Shown: positions 23,428 through 34,617 of the stretch, piece after piece
Numbering within the stretch: position 1 is the first letter of the stretch
Layout of the letters: every line of letters begins with the position of its first letter
NCBI GenBank assembly: GCA_026075535.2
Contig: AP026550.1
Location: 8,122,001 to 8,186,000 of the forward strand
Direction of reading: 5' to 3'
DNA: 64,000 nt
DNA from: Tricholoma matsutake
Taxonomy: Eukaryota; Basidiomycota; Agaricomycetes; Agaricales; Tricholomataceae
Translations under genes and position numbers: made by a program
Notes under the pieces: generated by a model
What the model was told of the DNA's origin: nothing
The model's input: only the letters and a program-made list of their open reading frames with translations
The model's database searches: none

Positions 23428-23625
23428 GTTATATACTACTGGGGATGACCTGCCACAACGAAAAATGTGCAACCCATGCCCATGCCCACCCAATCCCCTC
23501 CTCCCCATTCAAATGGGATGTGAGGCTGTTGACATGGGCTAGGAGGGTGCAGAGGGATGCCAGGAGACCCCAGAAGGGGGGGGTACCTTCCTAGTAAGCA
23601 CCCACCAACCTCTGTACTGGCACCC

Positions 23626-23740
23626 CATCACACTGACACACCAACCCCCATCACACTGACACACCAACCCCCATCACACTGACACACCAACCCCCATCAC
23701 ACTGACACACCAACCCCCATCACACTGACACACCAACCCC
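23626..23740. repeat. Microsatellite, 23-bp unit, 5 copies
   Basis: The unit CATCACACTGACACACCAAC plus a C-run repeats five times almost without change and ends in a C/A homopolymer pair. It lies inside E4. Confidence 0.9.
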
Positions 23741-24053
23741 CCACCCCCCCAAAAAAAAAAAAAACAGAAATCCAAACCAGGGACAACAGTGATGAACAAC
23801 GACAAGCTACCCACCCCCAGCCTCACAAGCAACTGCTCATGGGGTGGTTTTTATATATATAAATAAAACTCCCTCTTGCATCTTGTGAGAGAGAGTTTAT
23901 GTGTGTAATTACATCCCCACATCCCTCAAGTTCAATGCGAGGGATGTGGTTGAATCAAAAAATTTGATCTTAATTATCTGACTTCAAAAAAATGTACAGT
24001 CACAAGTTTGAGTGTCATAAATAAACCTTGTATTACTAACTCATAATTCTCCT

Positions 24054-24150
24054 GTGGCTCAATTGGTTGAGCACAGTAGTTTGGTTTGTCATGTGATCAT
24101 TTCACTGCAAGGTCTTGAGTTCAATCCTTACTCTGTACAAAGTTATTTTG
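24054..24150 (+). ncRNA. tRNA-like unit of E4, right end, pointing outward
   Basis: A box TGGCTCAATTGG begins at 24055 within a GCTC/GAGC D-stem. B-box-like GAGTTCAATCC lies at 24117-24127 and a TTTT terminator at 24146. It is closely related to the unit at 1794-1888. Confidence 0.5.
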
Positions 24151-24388
24151 TAGGCACTTCAAGAACTTAGGCTTGAAATGTGACTCTCTCGATTATGGTA
24201 TACTATAATAAGTTGAGCATCTGGAATAACTAGAGTGCTGGAATCTGATTGGAATAACTGGAATCCAACTGGAATTTCTGGAGTCCATGGAGTCCGACCA
24301 GAATAGGTGGGGCAGTGTAAATTACAGAGAAGACATGGTAAAACCATTTGTACTTAGGGTGGATGCAGTTGATAGTGTCAATAACCCA

Positions 24389-25619
24389 AGTCTTTGCGGA
24401 CTTTAGGTCTGCAATAGCAATCAAAATTCTGGCTGTGAATCCCACACCAGAGATTGCTAAGATGGCTGACAAGTTCGAGCACCTCACGGCTGCCAACGTT
24501 GCCATCCCCAAACTAGTTCAGGCAATGATCCTACTTGCTGCAATGCCATGCGAGTACAATTCTTTGTCCACCATGGTCCTTAACATGACCGCTACTAGTG
24601 CCTTGACATTTAAACATGTCAAGGACTCCATTGTTGCTGATGCCTCAAGGTGCACGGCAGTAGGATAGCCCGCTGGCCAGCCTCAGGCCAACAAACTTTC
24701 TGCTGTCAAATGCAAAGGGGGAAACCCCAAATGGCAGCCCAAAGAAGGGCAAAACAACAATGGAGATTCATCCCAAAAATGTGGACAATGTGGGGACAAA
24801 AAGACTAAGGAGGAAAAGCCTAAAGAGAAACATACCCACCTCACCTCCAGTGCCTTTACCACCATAAATGGCAATGGCACCATCATACCGCCAATGCCAC
24901 TCATTCAGCACATCGAAAAGCGCGACCACACTCCCACAAGGGATCCTTGCCACCGACCACCTACACAGGCATATACAGGCACGGCCTCTACCTCTCATTT
25001 GGTTTACACCGAATATCAGCAAGCTCAAGACACCCTCGAGCAAATGCATCTTCCATGCAGTGCAAAAAATCTGTGACCACTGGAAGAGCACCTAACGGTG
25101 CAAGAAAGTAAGAGGAGAAGGGTCGAACCAGAATTGAGGATTGTGGAGGTAGAAGATGACATTGTCTCCCTTGGATCCAAACCTCCAGTTTCTGATGAGG
25201 AAGTATGGAAAGCTGTCAACAAGATGCTCGTCAATGAACCACTTGAAATGGGAGGATATGATGATAGGTCAGTCCTTTTCCCTGCCGCAAGCACTAAGAT
25301 TAATATTCCAATGATTACAGCAAACTTTTCATGTGAAATTTTACCACTATTAAATGTATCATGGAACTATTTAGATCTTAATATATGTGTTATGTGTGCA
25401 AATGGAAATTGTAAGAAAGGTGCCGACTGGATCATGGATTCAGGCACATCAAAACACTTCACTGGTGAAATGAAAGATTTCACTTCTTACGAGCCTTTAC
25501 CAAGAAAGGACTCTACCTTGGTTCAAACAGCCACAGGTACTACTCATATAGTAGGAAAAGGAGCAGTCTTCATTAGACATCAGGTAGTATGTCACGGGAA
25601 GTCAGAGACACGTGAAACA
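24389..25619 (+). pseudogene. Copia gag and protease remnant
   Basis: Gag text (IAIKILAVNPTPEIAKMADKF.., MILLAAMPCEYNSL, KHVKDSIVADAS) is followed by a stop at 24666 and by a frame with DWIMDSGTSKHFTGEMKDF, the Copia protease motif D-S-G at about 25434. The segment KCGQCGDKKTK at about 24780 aligns with RG-stop-HGNRK in copy 2. Frame changes occur between 24670 and 25100. Confidence 0.75.
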
Positions 25620-26905
25620 TGATTATACCCTGTCTACTACATACCCGACTGTAATACTCAATTACTGTCAATGGGTGTCTTTTTACAAGATGGAAGTGAT
25701 GTGCATGGTTTCTCCACACACATTTCATTTTTCGAGAAAGGAAACCCAATTATGGATTGTGTCCCTCTTAGGAGACATGACACGATTTATTGGGCTCGGA
25801 CTCATATATTGAGCACCAAGAGGATCAATGTCATGACCATGTATGTCGCAGACTACTTGACTTGGCATAAGCAACTTGGACACCCATCCAAGGAAGCGCT
25901 AGGGAAAATGCCTAACAGCACCATAAAATTCCCAAGGAATTTAATTATTCCTACAGACAAAATTATATGTCCAGGGTGTGCTGAAGGGAAAATGACATCA
26001 AAATCTTTTCCCAAATCAAATTCACGCGCAGAGAAGTCCTTTAAATTAATACATTCCAATCTAAAGGAACTCCCAGTACTATCGTACCACAAACATAAAT
26101 ACTTTATTGTATTTCTGGATGACAAAATGTCACATATCTGGGTCCAATGCCTCAGAAAGAAGTCTGATGCTACTGCAGCAATTAGACAATTTCAGGCAAT
26201 GGCTTTGACCCAATATGGCACTACAATCAAGTGCTGGCATGTTGATCCAGGGGGGGGGGGGGGGGGGTTCAAAGATTGTGAGCTACAAAATATGCTCAAG
26301 AATTTCAGCATCAAAATAGAGATGTCCGCACCCCATGTTCACCAACAGAACAGGTGTGCAGAGCGCACCATAAGGACAATAATGGAAAAGTCACAAACCC
26401 TGTGATTTACCGCTTGTCTACCACAATCATGGTGGGAATTTTGCATTGAACATGCAACACACCTATACAACCAAACCCCAATAAGGCACCTGAAATGGCT
26501 GACACCTTTTGAGGACCTGACGAAGGTCCACCCAGATCTAAACAATTTGAAGGTTTTCGGTTGCAGTGCTTATGTCTATCTACCCAAGGAGAAACATCCA
26601 ACCACATTAGCTCCTCGATCGGAGTTAATGATGTACCTTGGATTAGAAGATGGCATTAAAGCATACTGTTTCATGCGACTTAATGGCGCAATATTCATTG
26701 GTGCTATGGCACTATTTGATGAAACATTGTTCCCATGCGGTCCCAGAGCTAAAACCCCTGCCAAGACAGACCTTGGTGATTTTCCACCTCCAGAACCAGA
26801 AGATGATGACCACTCATCTGGAATGGATGGCGATGATCCTATACCGCCACAAAATCTGCCCCTTCCTCCATCATATATTGGAAGAGATCTGTGGGTCAAG
26901 ATTTG
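25620..26905 (+). pseudogene. Copia integrase remnant
   Basis: The pre-integrase zinc motif is visible (TWHKQLGHPSKEALGKMP, CPGCAEGK). The core has IHSNLKELPVLSYHKHKYFIVFLDD, where the first catalytic Asp is Asn. The second Asp region is WHVDP followed by a run of 18 G (26250-26267), and the Glu is kept in QQNRCAERTIRT. A TGA at 26402 stands where the family continues (QTL-stop-FTACLPQSWW). Downstream are YNQTPIRHLKWLTPFE and VFGCSAYVYLPKEK. Inactive. Confidence 0.85.
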
Positions 26906-27079
26906 GATCATAACCAAACACAACCACAATCTCAACAGCAAGAACTGGTTGCTGGACCGAGTTCGGCACCCCACGAGAGTGTGCCTGATTCCAATAATCA
27001 AGAACATGATCACCCAATGGGGGAACCAGACAAAGCAGGTTATATTCAAAAGATAACCAAGGAAGGTGGAGATAAGCTT

Positions 27080-28668
27080 ATTCGCTGGCTGTTGTCAAAA
27101 GCAGTCAAACCATCAAGCAAAATAAGCCAAGTTCCAAACCAATTTTGCAATATTGCATGCCTACCATGGCAGCAGCAACTTGAGTGGAAACAGGCTTGTC
27201 ATGAAGAATTAGAGGCTCTTCACAAGCGACAAGTCTATGACATCACCAATCTTCCACATAATCAAAAAATGATCAAAAATAGATGGGTTTTCTCCATGAA
27301 ATCAGACAGAAGAAAATGAGCCAGACTTGTGGCAAAAGGCTTTTCACAAGTTGAAGGTGTTGACTTTGATGAGATTTTCTCACCAGTAGTCCGCTATGAG
27401 ACCGTATGCCTCATGTTTGCACTTGCATCTCTAGAAGGCATGTATATGACCGGTCTAGATGTAAAAACCACATTTTTATACGGCAAACTAGAAGAGGAGA
27501 TCTATATGGATCAACCCGAGGGTTTCAGACTCGAGGGAAAAGAGTGCAAAGTAATGCGCTTACGCCGAGCATTGTATGGCCTTAAACAGGCCTTACTAGC
27601 ATGGTGGAAAGAGCTAAGGCATTTATGCGCACCATTGGGTTTGTGTGTGCCAGCTCCGATGCCAGCATTTTCATACACAAGGATCCTAAGACAGGCAGCA
27701 TTGTTATTGTCCTGGTCTATGTTGATGATGGCTTGTTCATGGGGAAGAACAAGAAACTTGTGGATGAAAAGAAGAATGCTTGTCTGAAGCATTGGGAGTG
27801 CTGCAGTACTGAAAACGTCATGGAATTCTTAGGCATGCACGTCACCCAGACTGCAAGCAAAGTCAAACTTGATCAAACTGAATATCTCACCAAAGTGCTC
27901 GAGAGGTTCGAGATGACAAATGCCAAAGCTGCCCCCACTCTGCTCCCGACTGGTTACACACCATCGGAAAACACAGTGATGCCAAATGCGGTGTTTAGAT
28001 CAAAATATCAGTCTGTGATCGGATCTTTATTGTATCTGATGCTTGGAACATGACCTGATATCGCTTATGTGGTAATCAAGATGTCGCAATTCTTGGCTAA
28101 TCCTAGCCAAGAACATCTAGACAAAGTGATGTACATCATGCGCTATCTGGTGGGAACCCAGAAATATAACATAGTCTACAATGGAGAGAAATCCGAAGGG
28201 CTACAGGCCTTCACAGATTCTGATTGGGCAGCTGACACTGTCAAATGCTGATCTACAATGGGTTACTTTGCTACTCTAGCGAGTGGCATTGTGTGCTGGC
28301 AGTCCCGTTTACAAAAAACTGTAGCACTGTCATCCACAGAAGCCAAATATATGGCTCTCTCCAACACTTGTCACCAGATAGTGTGGATAGAGTCCCTATT
28401 CCAGGAACTTGGATATATACTGAAGCACGTACCAATCTGTGCTGACAATCAGGGATCCATCTTTATCGGATCAAATCCAGTTCAGGAAAGGAGGACTAAA
28501 CACATAGACATTTGCTACCACTACACCCGCGAATGCATAGAAAATGACAAAGTCACAGTCGTTTTCATTCCTGGAAGTGATAATCCGGCTGACATGTTCA
28601 CAAAGAACCTTGGCGCCATTCTATTTAGGAAATTTAGAGACTCTCTTGGAATTACTTTCGAGGTTTAA
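27080..28668 (+). pseudogene. Copia reverse transcriptase and RNase H remnant
   Basis: RT begins with NRWVFSMKSDRRK, one TGA (27318), then ARLVAKGFSQVEGVDFDEIF. LDVKTTFLYGKLEEEIYM carries the first RT Asp and VLVYVDDGLFMG the YVDD box. A one-base shift lies near 27600 (AWWKEL to AFMRTIGF). RNase H has TDSDWAADTVKC, SSTEAKYMALS and ADNQGSIFIGSN. TGA codons at 28051 (GT-stop-PDIAY) and 28249 (KC-stop-STMGY) replace invariant Arg codons. Confidence 0.88.
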
Positions 28669-28706
28669 ACTTAGCTGCTTAGAGTGCTTCACAGTTTGAG
28701 GGGGGG

Positions 28707-28967
28707 TGTTGAAATTAATTACCAATATTGTTGCATGTGCATATTCTCCCACATTAATTACCAATATTGATACATGTTTCATATGCATATTCCTCTGGAG
28801 TCATGTGATATCCTTACTATTATGTATATAAGGAGAACCTGTACTGTAGTAGGAATATAGTGTTCTTACCTCTGCTAACCCTAGCTGTAAGTCTAACTAA
28901 ACCCCAGGTAGGTTGTAAGGAATGTGTTGTCTCTTCCCCTGTGCAGCATATATAGTCTGCTCCAACA
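28707..28967 (+). repeat. 3' LTR of Copia 1 (261 bp)
   Basis: It starts TGTTGAAATTAATTACC directly behind the polypurine tract and ends TGCTCCAACA. A TATA-like TATATAA at 28825-28831 may drive transcription. It is homologous to 55977-56239, with an inserted ACC/AATATTG stretch near its start. Confidence 0.85.
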
Positions 28968-29287
28968 CCCCTCGCAGTGCAGTAGAGGCTTGAAGGGTTG
29001 CTTAAGGCTTGCCGATGAATACTGTTCCGCAGGTGGGACTCAGGTGGTGTCATACTACATTACAAAGTATTTCTCCTTACTCAAGCAGAAGCTAATTAAC
29101 ATTTTATAAATAACGATCCACGAGGCATTCTTCTATTGTAGTCCTACACATATACAGCTATTACTTGGACTACATCGGACAAGAATTCTATCTAAATTTC
29201 ATCAAAAGCCAATGTAAGTAACTTCCTCTCCTCCAGATTCCACGTAAACGAAGAAAAGAAGAAAAGAACCCCAACGAACGAACCCAT
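28968..29287. other. No gene seen: transition from transposon to gene island
   Basis: Behind the Copia LTR the sequence changes from CpG-poor to CpG-containing at about 29110-29260. No frame is supported. A pyrimidine-rich promoter-like tract runs into the island. Confidence 0.4.
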
Positions 29288-30220
29288 GACTTCCACTCAT
29301 AAACGGCCCTCCTCGGAAAAGGAAGTCTCATCGCCTTAACTCCATTGTGTATTGCTAGAATACAATATGGCGCTCGTGTCACCACTATGGTGCACCCTTT
29401 GTATCAGCCAGGATTTCGACTTCCATTCAATCAATTGTAACTTCCCTTCGATCAATGTTAACAACTCTCATGTTCCAGTGTATCTTGAGTTATGTCTGAT
29501 GTTGCCCCACCCCCTCCTCTTGACATTCTTGGCAGGTGGTTGGGTTTCTGTAAGGTTGAAGAATGCTGTTGTAATTACCTTCAAAATACGTCTATGTATG
29601 AGGCTTCCTCAAGGCTTGATAAAGAAAAATCCTGTCCCATGAAGCAGGAATTTGGCATAAGTGGCATCGTTGAGGTTGAAGGCCCCAAAGTTCAAACGGC
29701 ATGAAGCGGCAACAGGCGGCAACAGCCCGATTGTGAGATTTTCCAAACTCAACATCCACTTGTGGCAGCACTCTCCTTCCCAGCTCCTCCCTATACAGCA
29801 ACGTGGAGGACATAAGGATCATCAATATTCACAACCATTCCCTGGCCCAGGCCCCACTCTCAACAGCACAGCTGTGGGTTAGTGCACAGCCGACTTCGAG
29901 CAACGTGTCATCTGACAGTGTCGACATACCCATGGATAACATTGTCATCGCACTCCTTGCGCATCCCACACATGATGATCCAGCAAAAATCCTCCTCATG
30001 GCTGCATAGCATACCCTATCCAGGCCATCCTGCACTTCTGCTTCGTTGTCTTATCGGAGAGACTGTAACTCATTCACCGCTATGGAATGCCGGCATGCGC
30101 ATGCCACTAACGACTTCCGATGTACCGTACGTGATGGTAAGTCTTATCATCGATACAAACAATTATACTGGGGCTGATGCACTCGTTAGATACAATGGGA
30201 GGGTCCTCAACTTCGAGTAA
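29288..30220 (+). pseudogene. P1: unknown intron-containing gene or fragment, paralogue of P2
   Basis: A possible start is MTSTHKRPSSEKEV at 29288. Similarity to the inverted segment P2 begins near 29390 and continues to about 29990: GGWVSVRLK..VVITFK, then VEDIRIINIHNHSLAQAP, VSAQPTSSNVSSDSVDIPMDNIVIALLAHP. P2 keeps VADTKIIDILDCSSP and TQPTSSDMS at matching places. The alternation of coding-like frames suggests several short introns. I do not recognise the family and cannot tell whether it is intact. Confidence 0.4.
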
Positions 30221-30578
30221 TATAGTGTATATATGTAGGCTCAGATTGAATGCCCATGCAATTTGCGACCTCGCGGGTCTCCAGAAGGACTTGGATGATG
30301 TTTCACTGAGCTCATAAATAAATATACAGCTCCTCAACCTGAAATCTTGTGGTATGTTGATTCTGCACTATTGCCTGAGGCCCAGTACTGATAATAAACT
30401 CCAGATCTACACAGCTAGTCAGACTTGATGCTTCAATTGTGCATCAGCAAGTCATCGAAGCAGTCCCTGGCTGATACAAAATTTTGTGATCTTGCTAGGT
30501 GTTGCAGAAATAAGGTTTGACAGCAAATCCGCCACACAACGTTGAAGGGTTCGTAACGCCTCTCCACCTCGAAAAAAC

Positions 30579-32972
30579 ATGGTCCTCTGCAGCAAGTGTG
30601 GTGTCAATTTTCCTAAGCTTTCTGTACCGGAACCTGTGCCTCCGGTCCTGTCTCCTCCGTTATGCAAAAAGTGCGCGAAGCTTCTTAACGCTACTTCTGA
30701 AGCTGAGCGCGAGGCAGCCGAGGTCAGTTCTATGGACATCGTGCATAAATATAGTCTGACGTCACGTCTTACAGGCTGAACCACAGTGTGCAGGTTGTGG
30801 ATGTGTATACCGATTTCTGAAGAAAGTCTACTGTGGTGGGTGCGAAGCAAAAGACAAGGGATCCAATGTTGAATGTAAGGTATCAGTATTTCTGTAATTC
30901 TTGGCTTAATCAGGTTCTTCAGGTGTTGAATCTGTTGAGCAGAACCTGTTGAGCCGAGCACTTGACAGCCAGCAGCGTGCTTCTGAACACCGATTGAACC
31001 AACCCTCAGGCAGACAAAATCCTGCTCTCCAAGCTGCAACAAATGCAAAGGAAAGGCTTGCCGCATTGAAGAAGCAAAGCAAGGCAGACATGGTCACAAT
31101 TGAGATGTCACTGTTTGTATTTCCCCCAAATGGTACTAAAGCTAAAAAGGTATGCCAATTTAATTTTGTGAGTAGTTGATATGCCGATATGACTTGTTGC
31201 AACCTTTTAGATGCAGATTCTTCCCCTTCTCAAGAAGTTTGTTGGTTCTGACTATGCCATGGATGTATTTCAGTATGCCAAAACTGAGCTGAAGAATGCA
31301 TTGACTGCCTCACCAGCTTCACATCAAGTCAACGTAAGCTTACTGAACTTCGAGGAGTGAGTAATCCATCTTCGGGACTCTGAATAGCACATAGCTAACA
31401 TAGCTGCTATTTTCAGGCCTATCTTTGGTGTCACTATTGGAAGCAAGGTTCACAACATCAATCTAAAGGAGAACCAATACTGCGGAACAATCGACACAAT
31501 GTTCAATCACTTGCGAAGCGATGCACAGTTGAGTGAGGGAGATGTGAAGAACAAGAACATCCCTCTTCATCTTTTTGTGCATGAGACCCATCCTGCAAGT
31601 ATTTACTTGTCAAGAGAACCCAGTCGCTGACTCTTGGTGGCACCAGGATTGGTCAGAACCTGAAGACATCCCTGCCAAATCTTCTGTATGCAGCGGCTCT
31701 GCTTCTACAGCTCATGCAAGTGTAAAACGCAAAGTGTCCCACAGTAGGCATGCTTCGTTGGCTTTTCTTCAATTGTTCTAATTCAATAGCTAGGTTTTTC
31801 ATCTACTACCCAGTATACCAGTTCATTCCAGCCTCGAAAGGTCCCAACGATCATTCCTGATGAGGCGCTTGAAATTCAATATGACCATTACAGATTCACC
31901 TCAACAACTTTCACTGTGGATCATGCAGGCAATGTTGATGAGCATATTGGCCTCGAAGCGAAGACGATCAAAATCTCTCGTGACTGGAGACAAAACGTGG
32001 GTGACAAACCTAAGGGCGGGTACCTTGCAAAAGGGCTTATGAAGTATGCCTTTATGGTAGGTTTCAACATGTCGTGCATAAATTTACAATGAACTGGTTC
32101 TCGTAGGGCTGCTTGAATGGGAAAGTGTACGCTATCTTCCAATGCAAGCCGGGGAGAGTCACGGAGTCCCAGAACCTTATTGATTTGACTGCCGAGTTGC
32201 GCCTGCTCGCTCTTGGACAGTACTTTGCTGAGTCATTTGCCAAGCGGGCTGCCATAAACAGTGTGGATGTACCGAGTACATCAATTTTATGAGTTACAGA
32301 TCCTGCGTATCGCTGATTTTATATCCAGGTATCCGTTGGAATTTTGCTGATGCTTTTCTTGGCACCATCACATCTGGGTTACTGCCTGCACCAATGGAAG
32401 GGGAGGCTGACTCTCGAAGCCTTGTCTTCAAGACATTCCTTGCTGCACCTCTCCTCAAAACTAGTGGACTCTACAATGAGCGGAAATTCAGTGGAAGTGA
32501 CATGGCAGGGGATAATGTGGATACAGTTGGGCGTGCAATTGATGCTTATGCACACCACATCCTGGCAGATAGTAATGGAAGCCTGTTGATGACTGACTTG
32601 CAAGGTATGACATGACTATGCCTGGTCACGTTTAATTGACTCATTCAACACCAATAGGGGTCATTGGCCCTGATAAGGAGGTCATTTTATTTGACCCTCA
32701 GACACACTCGTGAGCTTTGTAACACATGCCATGTCGCTTTCTGCTGACCAGCCGCCAGGTCAGAAAAAAACACGGGATTCTGGGATGGTGGTCACGAATG
32801 CATACTTGCATGGCTGAAGGATCATAAATGCAAGACACTCTGTAAGAAGCTTGGTTTGAAGGACATAGTTATTGATGTCGACATTACCAACAATATGGCC
32901 TCTCGAATGACAGGTACCTCTAAAGGAGGTCCCCTTCGCATCGGATTTCCCTCCCCAAAGAAAGAGATTTAA
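30579..32972 (+). CDS. Atypical alpha-kinase (MHCK/eEF2K type), about 10 exons
   Basis: Exons that keep frame: 30579-30722, 30775-30874, 30914-31149, 31211-31356, 31417-about 31590, about 31605-31730, 31815-32056, 32107-32275, 32329-32604, 32658-32709, 32759-32972. The N-terminus has zinc-ribbon-like CSKCG..CKKC and CAGCG..CGGC pairs. The C-terminal kinase domain shows GGYLAKGLMKYAFM, AIFQCKPGR, HHILADSNGSLLMTDLQG, LFDPQTHS and NTGFWDGGHECILAWLKDHKC, the usual end of alpha-kinases (Asp of the DLQG and zinc-site Cys). The family phosphorylates Ser/Thr in helical segments and is expanded in mushrooms. The join near 31590-31605 is unresolved (a one-base shift or an unusual intron). Confidence 0.8.
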
Positions 32973-33031
32973 CTTCGAATAATTTTATATGTCTACCATA
33001 CATTGAATGACAGTTGAGATCACTACTATTG

Positions 33032-34617
33032 CTACATGAGACGAAGAAGCTCCTTGAAAACTATCCAGACATTGTCAAAGGTCAGGGAAGTAATCTGCAG
33101 AGTATCGAAGGCAGCCTGTGCTCGAGCAGCATATTCAGGATATACAAACTGGATCAACTCCTCACCGCCAATCTCCTCCATAAGGTTACGAACAACAGCA
33201 ACATCCACCGGCTGAAGACAATCAATTGCATCGTACTTGTGAAAAAGTGCAAATGCGACCTTGGGCGAGACACCAGAAGGGAGACTCTTGTTTTTGTCGA
33301 AGTGAACTTTGTGGTCGTTCATTGTTTGGCGGAAGTTATCGAGCTCCTGTTGAATGAGTTTCGGCCAAAGCCACTGAACAATTTCGCTGTTTTTAAGATG
33401 ATCAATATGTAAAGTACATCAGTAGAGGAAGGACTAGACATACTAATGCTTTGGAATCGACACATCATAAACACCCTGACCAGCATCCCAGTAGAGACGA
33501 ACATTATCACCCCAGTGCAGGCGAAGTCGTAACCATCCTCGCTCGATGGTAATATTATAAATACTCCTGAGAAATCTATGTGCTGGCCCAATCTCGACTA
33601 CATCGAGGGCTGGGGAAAAGTATTCACTAAGTAACCACAGTTAGAATAATATCCTACAGAGTTAAGACATGATGATTCACCGTAGCGCAACTGCAAGCCC
33701 ATGTAGAAGCGTGGTTTCAGAGCCACAATCAGTCGTCGACTGTATTGGCATCCCTGTTAGGCAACAATTTACTCAGCACGCAATCAAGAGATATTATTGG
33801 AGAGTAGCTAACCTCCCAACTCGGCAACAAGACTCAGATATAAGTATGCAATCGAAGCTTGATACCGATTGTTGGGCAACACCCAAAGTCCAAGCCATTT
33901 ACCCGACCACTTGTCTCTTATCCCATAAACAGGGAAGCCAATCTGCGTAAGCTTATTGTGACCGTCAGCCGACCACTCGTGGTGAGGCCCCAAGCTAATA
34001 AGAACACCACGCTTGACCTTCTTGGCACTAGGCTCACGCAACGCAAACCCCTCAGGATGGTGAAGACGCATCTCATCAATGATGCATTGTCTACGGGACA
34101 TGGTGAGTGACAAAAAAGGGCCAAGAATCAAGTAAATACAGACCGAGTCAGACGCACTCCGGTGTGAAAGATGATGGCCTCCCTTGTGAGAACTGGTCCT
34201 CTGCGCCCAGTCGGATCCTGAGACATCTGGTCGAGGACAAGCTGGTGTTTGTCGGTTTCCGACATTTGACGAGTGGTTTTCCCGCTCCCGTGAAGCCCGA
34301 GATCGTCACAACGCCAGGCCACTGTAGCCTGACTGAGTGCCATCTGATAGTTAATGTCCATTCACAGAAAAGCTACGACATCAGACAAACCTCATTTTGA
34401 TGTTGTGTTCGGCCTCGAGAAGCTCGCTGATCACAACTCGATTCGTAATGTTGCGTTTGAAGTAAGCCCGTAAGAGCTCAGCAAGATGCTCGTCACCCTT
34501 TTTCGCTAATGAAAAGATTTGGTCAATATCGACACTCTGAACACCATATTTGGGTCACGTACGACAGAGCTTGTGCTGATTGATCCCAGTAGGATTGTTG
34601 TTGGCCTTTTGAGACAT
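33032..34617 (-). CDS. Integrase-core (DDE) domain gene, six or so exons, one in-frame TGA
   Basis: This belongs to the agaric integrase-core family. The conserved parts are NIKMSQATVAWRCDDLGLHG joined across an intron, DPTGRRGP, HPEGFALREP, then the core: HHEWSADGHNKL (first Asp), QSTTDCGSET (second Asp), YNITIERGWLRLRLHWGDN (Glu), and the tail EIVQWLWPKLIQQEL, SLPSGVSPKVAF, YPEYAARAQAAF. All three acidic residues are present and all introns keep frame. A single TGA (34557-34555) breaks HKLCRT/PKYGVQ, most simply a former CGA. No terminal repeats were found next to it, so it may be a resident, possibly domesticated, gene. Divergent from no partner; it faces the alpha-kinase tail to tail. Confidence 0.78.

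Larger units (their letters stand above)
22747..24327. mobile_element. E4: hAT-like non-autonomous element
   Basis: The element is 1581 bp with a perfect 8-bp duplication AGAAGACA (22739-22746 and 24328-24335). The terminal repeats are GAGTACTTTACACTCCCC and, on the right, CTGTAATTTACACTGCCCC. Subterminal words are CCAGTTGGA and GGAATTTCTGGA. The interior has a palindrome at 23331-23361, an intron-like cassette at 23366-23427, a 23-bp microsatellite (23626-23740), a GAGC/GCTC hairpin (23826), two G/C hairpins (23869-23895, 23921-23952) and tRNA-like units at both ends. No transposase. Confidence 0.87.
20647..24336 (-). pseudogene. Orphan Cys-cluster gene, broken by E4 and a foldback MITE
   Basis: The start codon is at 24336-24334 (ACCATG context). 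E4 splits the gene three codons later. Without E4 and one duplication it continues MSSQYIESMEHALNTFLDG and KSMLGKLVHDFSYV (22740-22630), then KALKLDYRKKVLAKEAPMTP and HEWNKSGPAPWE, a Ser/Pro/His-rich linker, the MITE, and a Cys-rich part (PLCDTCSLRHLPICRMM then IACMMCHKGKTKC, about 21150-21270) with a basic and coiled-coil tail ending at 20647. The two C-x2-C-like clusters suggest a zinc-binding region. I do not recognise the family; shifts and stops make it a pseudogene. Confidence 0.5.
24386..28967 (+). mobile_element. Copia retroelement 1, 5'-truncated, 3' LTR kept
   Basis: Gag, protease, integrase, RT and RNase H occur in Copia order, followed by a polypurine tract (TTTGAGGGGGG) and an LTR at 28707. 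The left end (24386) starts inside gag and abuts the orphan gene, so the 5' LTR is lost. A second copy of the 5' part lies at 55977-57928. The two can be aligned to recover ancestral bases. Confidence 0.9.

Noticed and set aside
1794..24150. Genuine tRNA genes
   Set aside because: A and B boxes and T-runs are present, but acceptor stems and convincing anticodon arms are not. All lie at fixed places in transposons.
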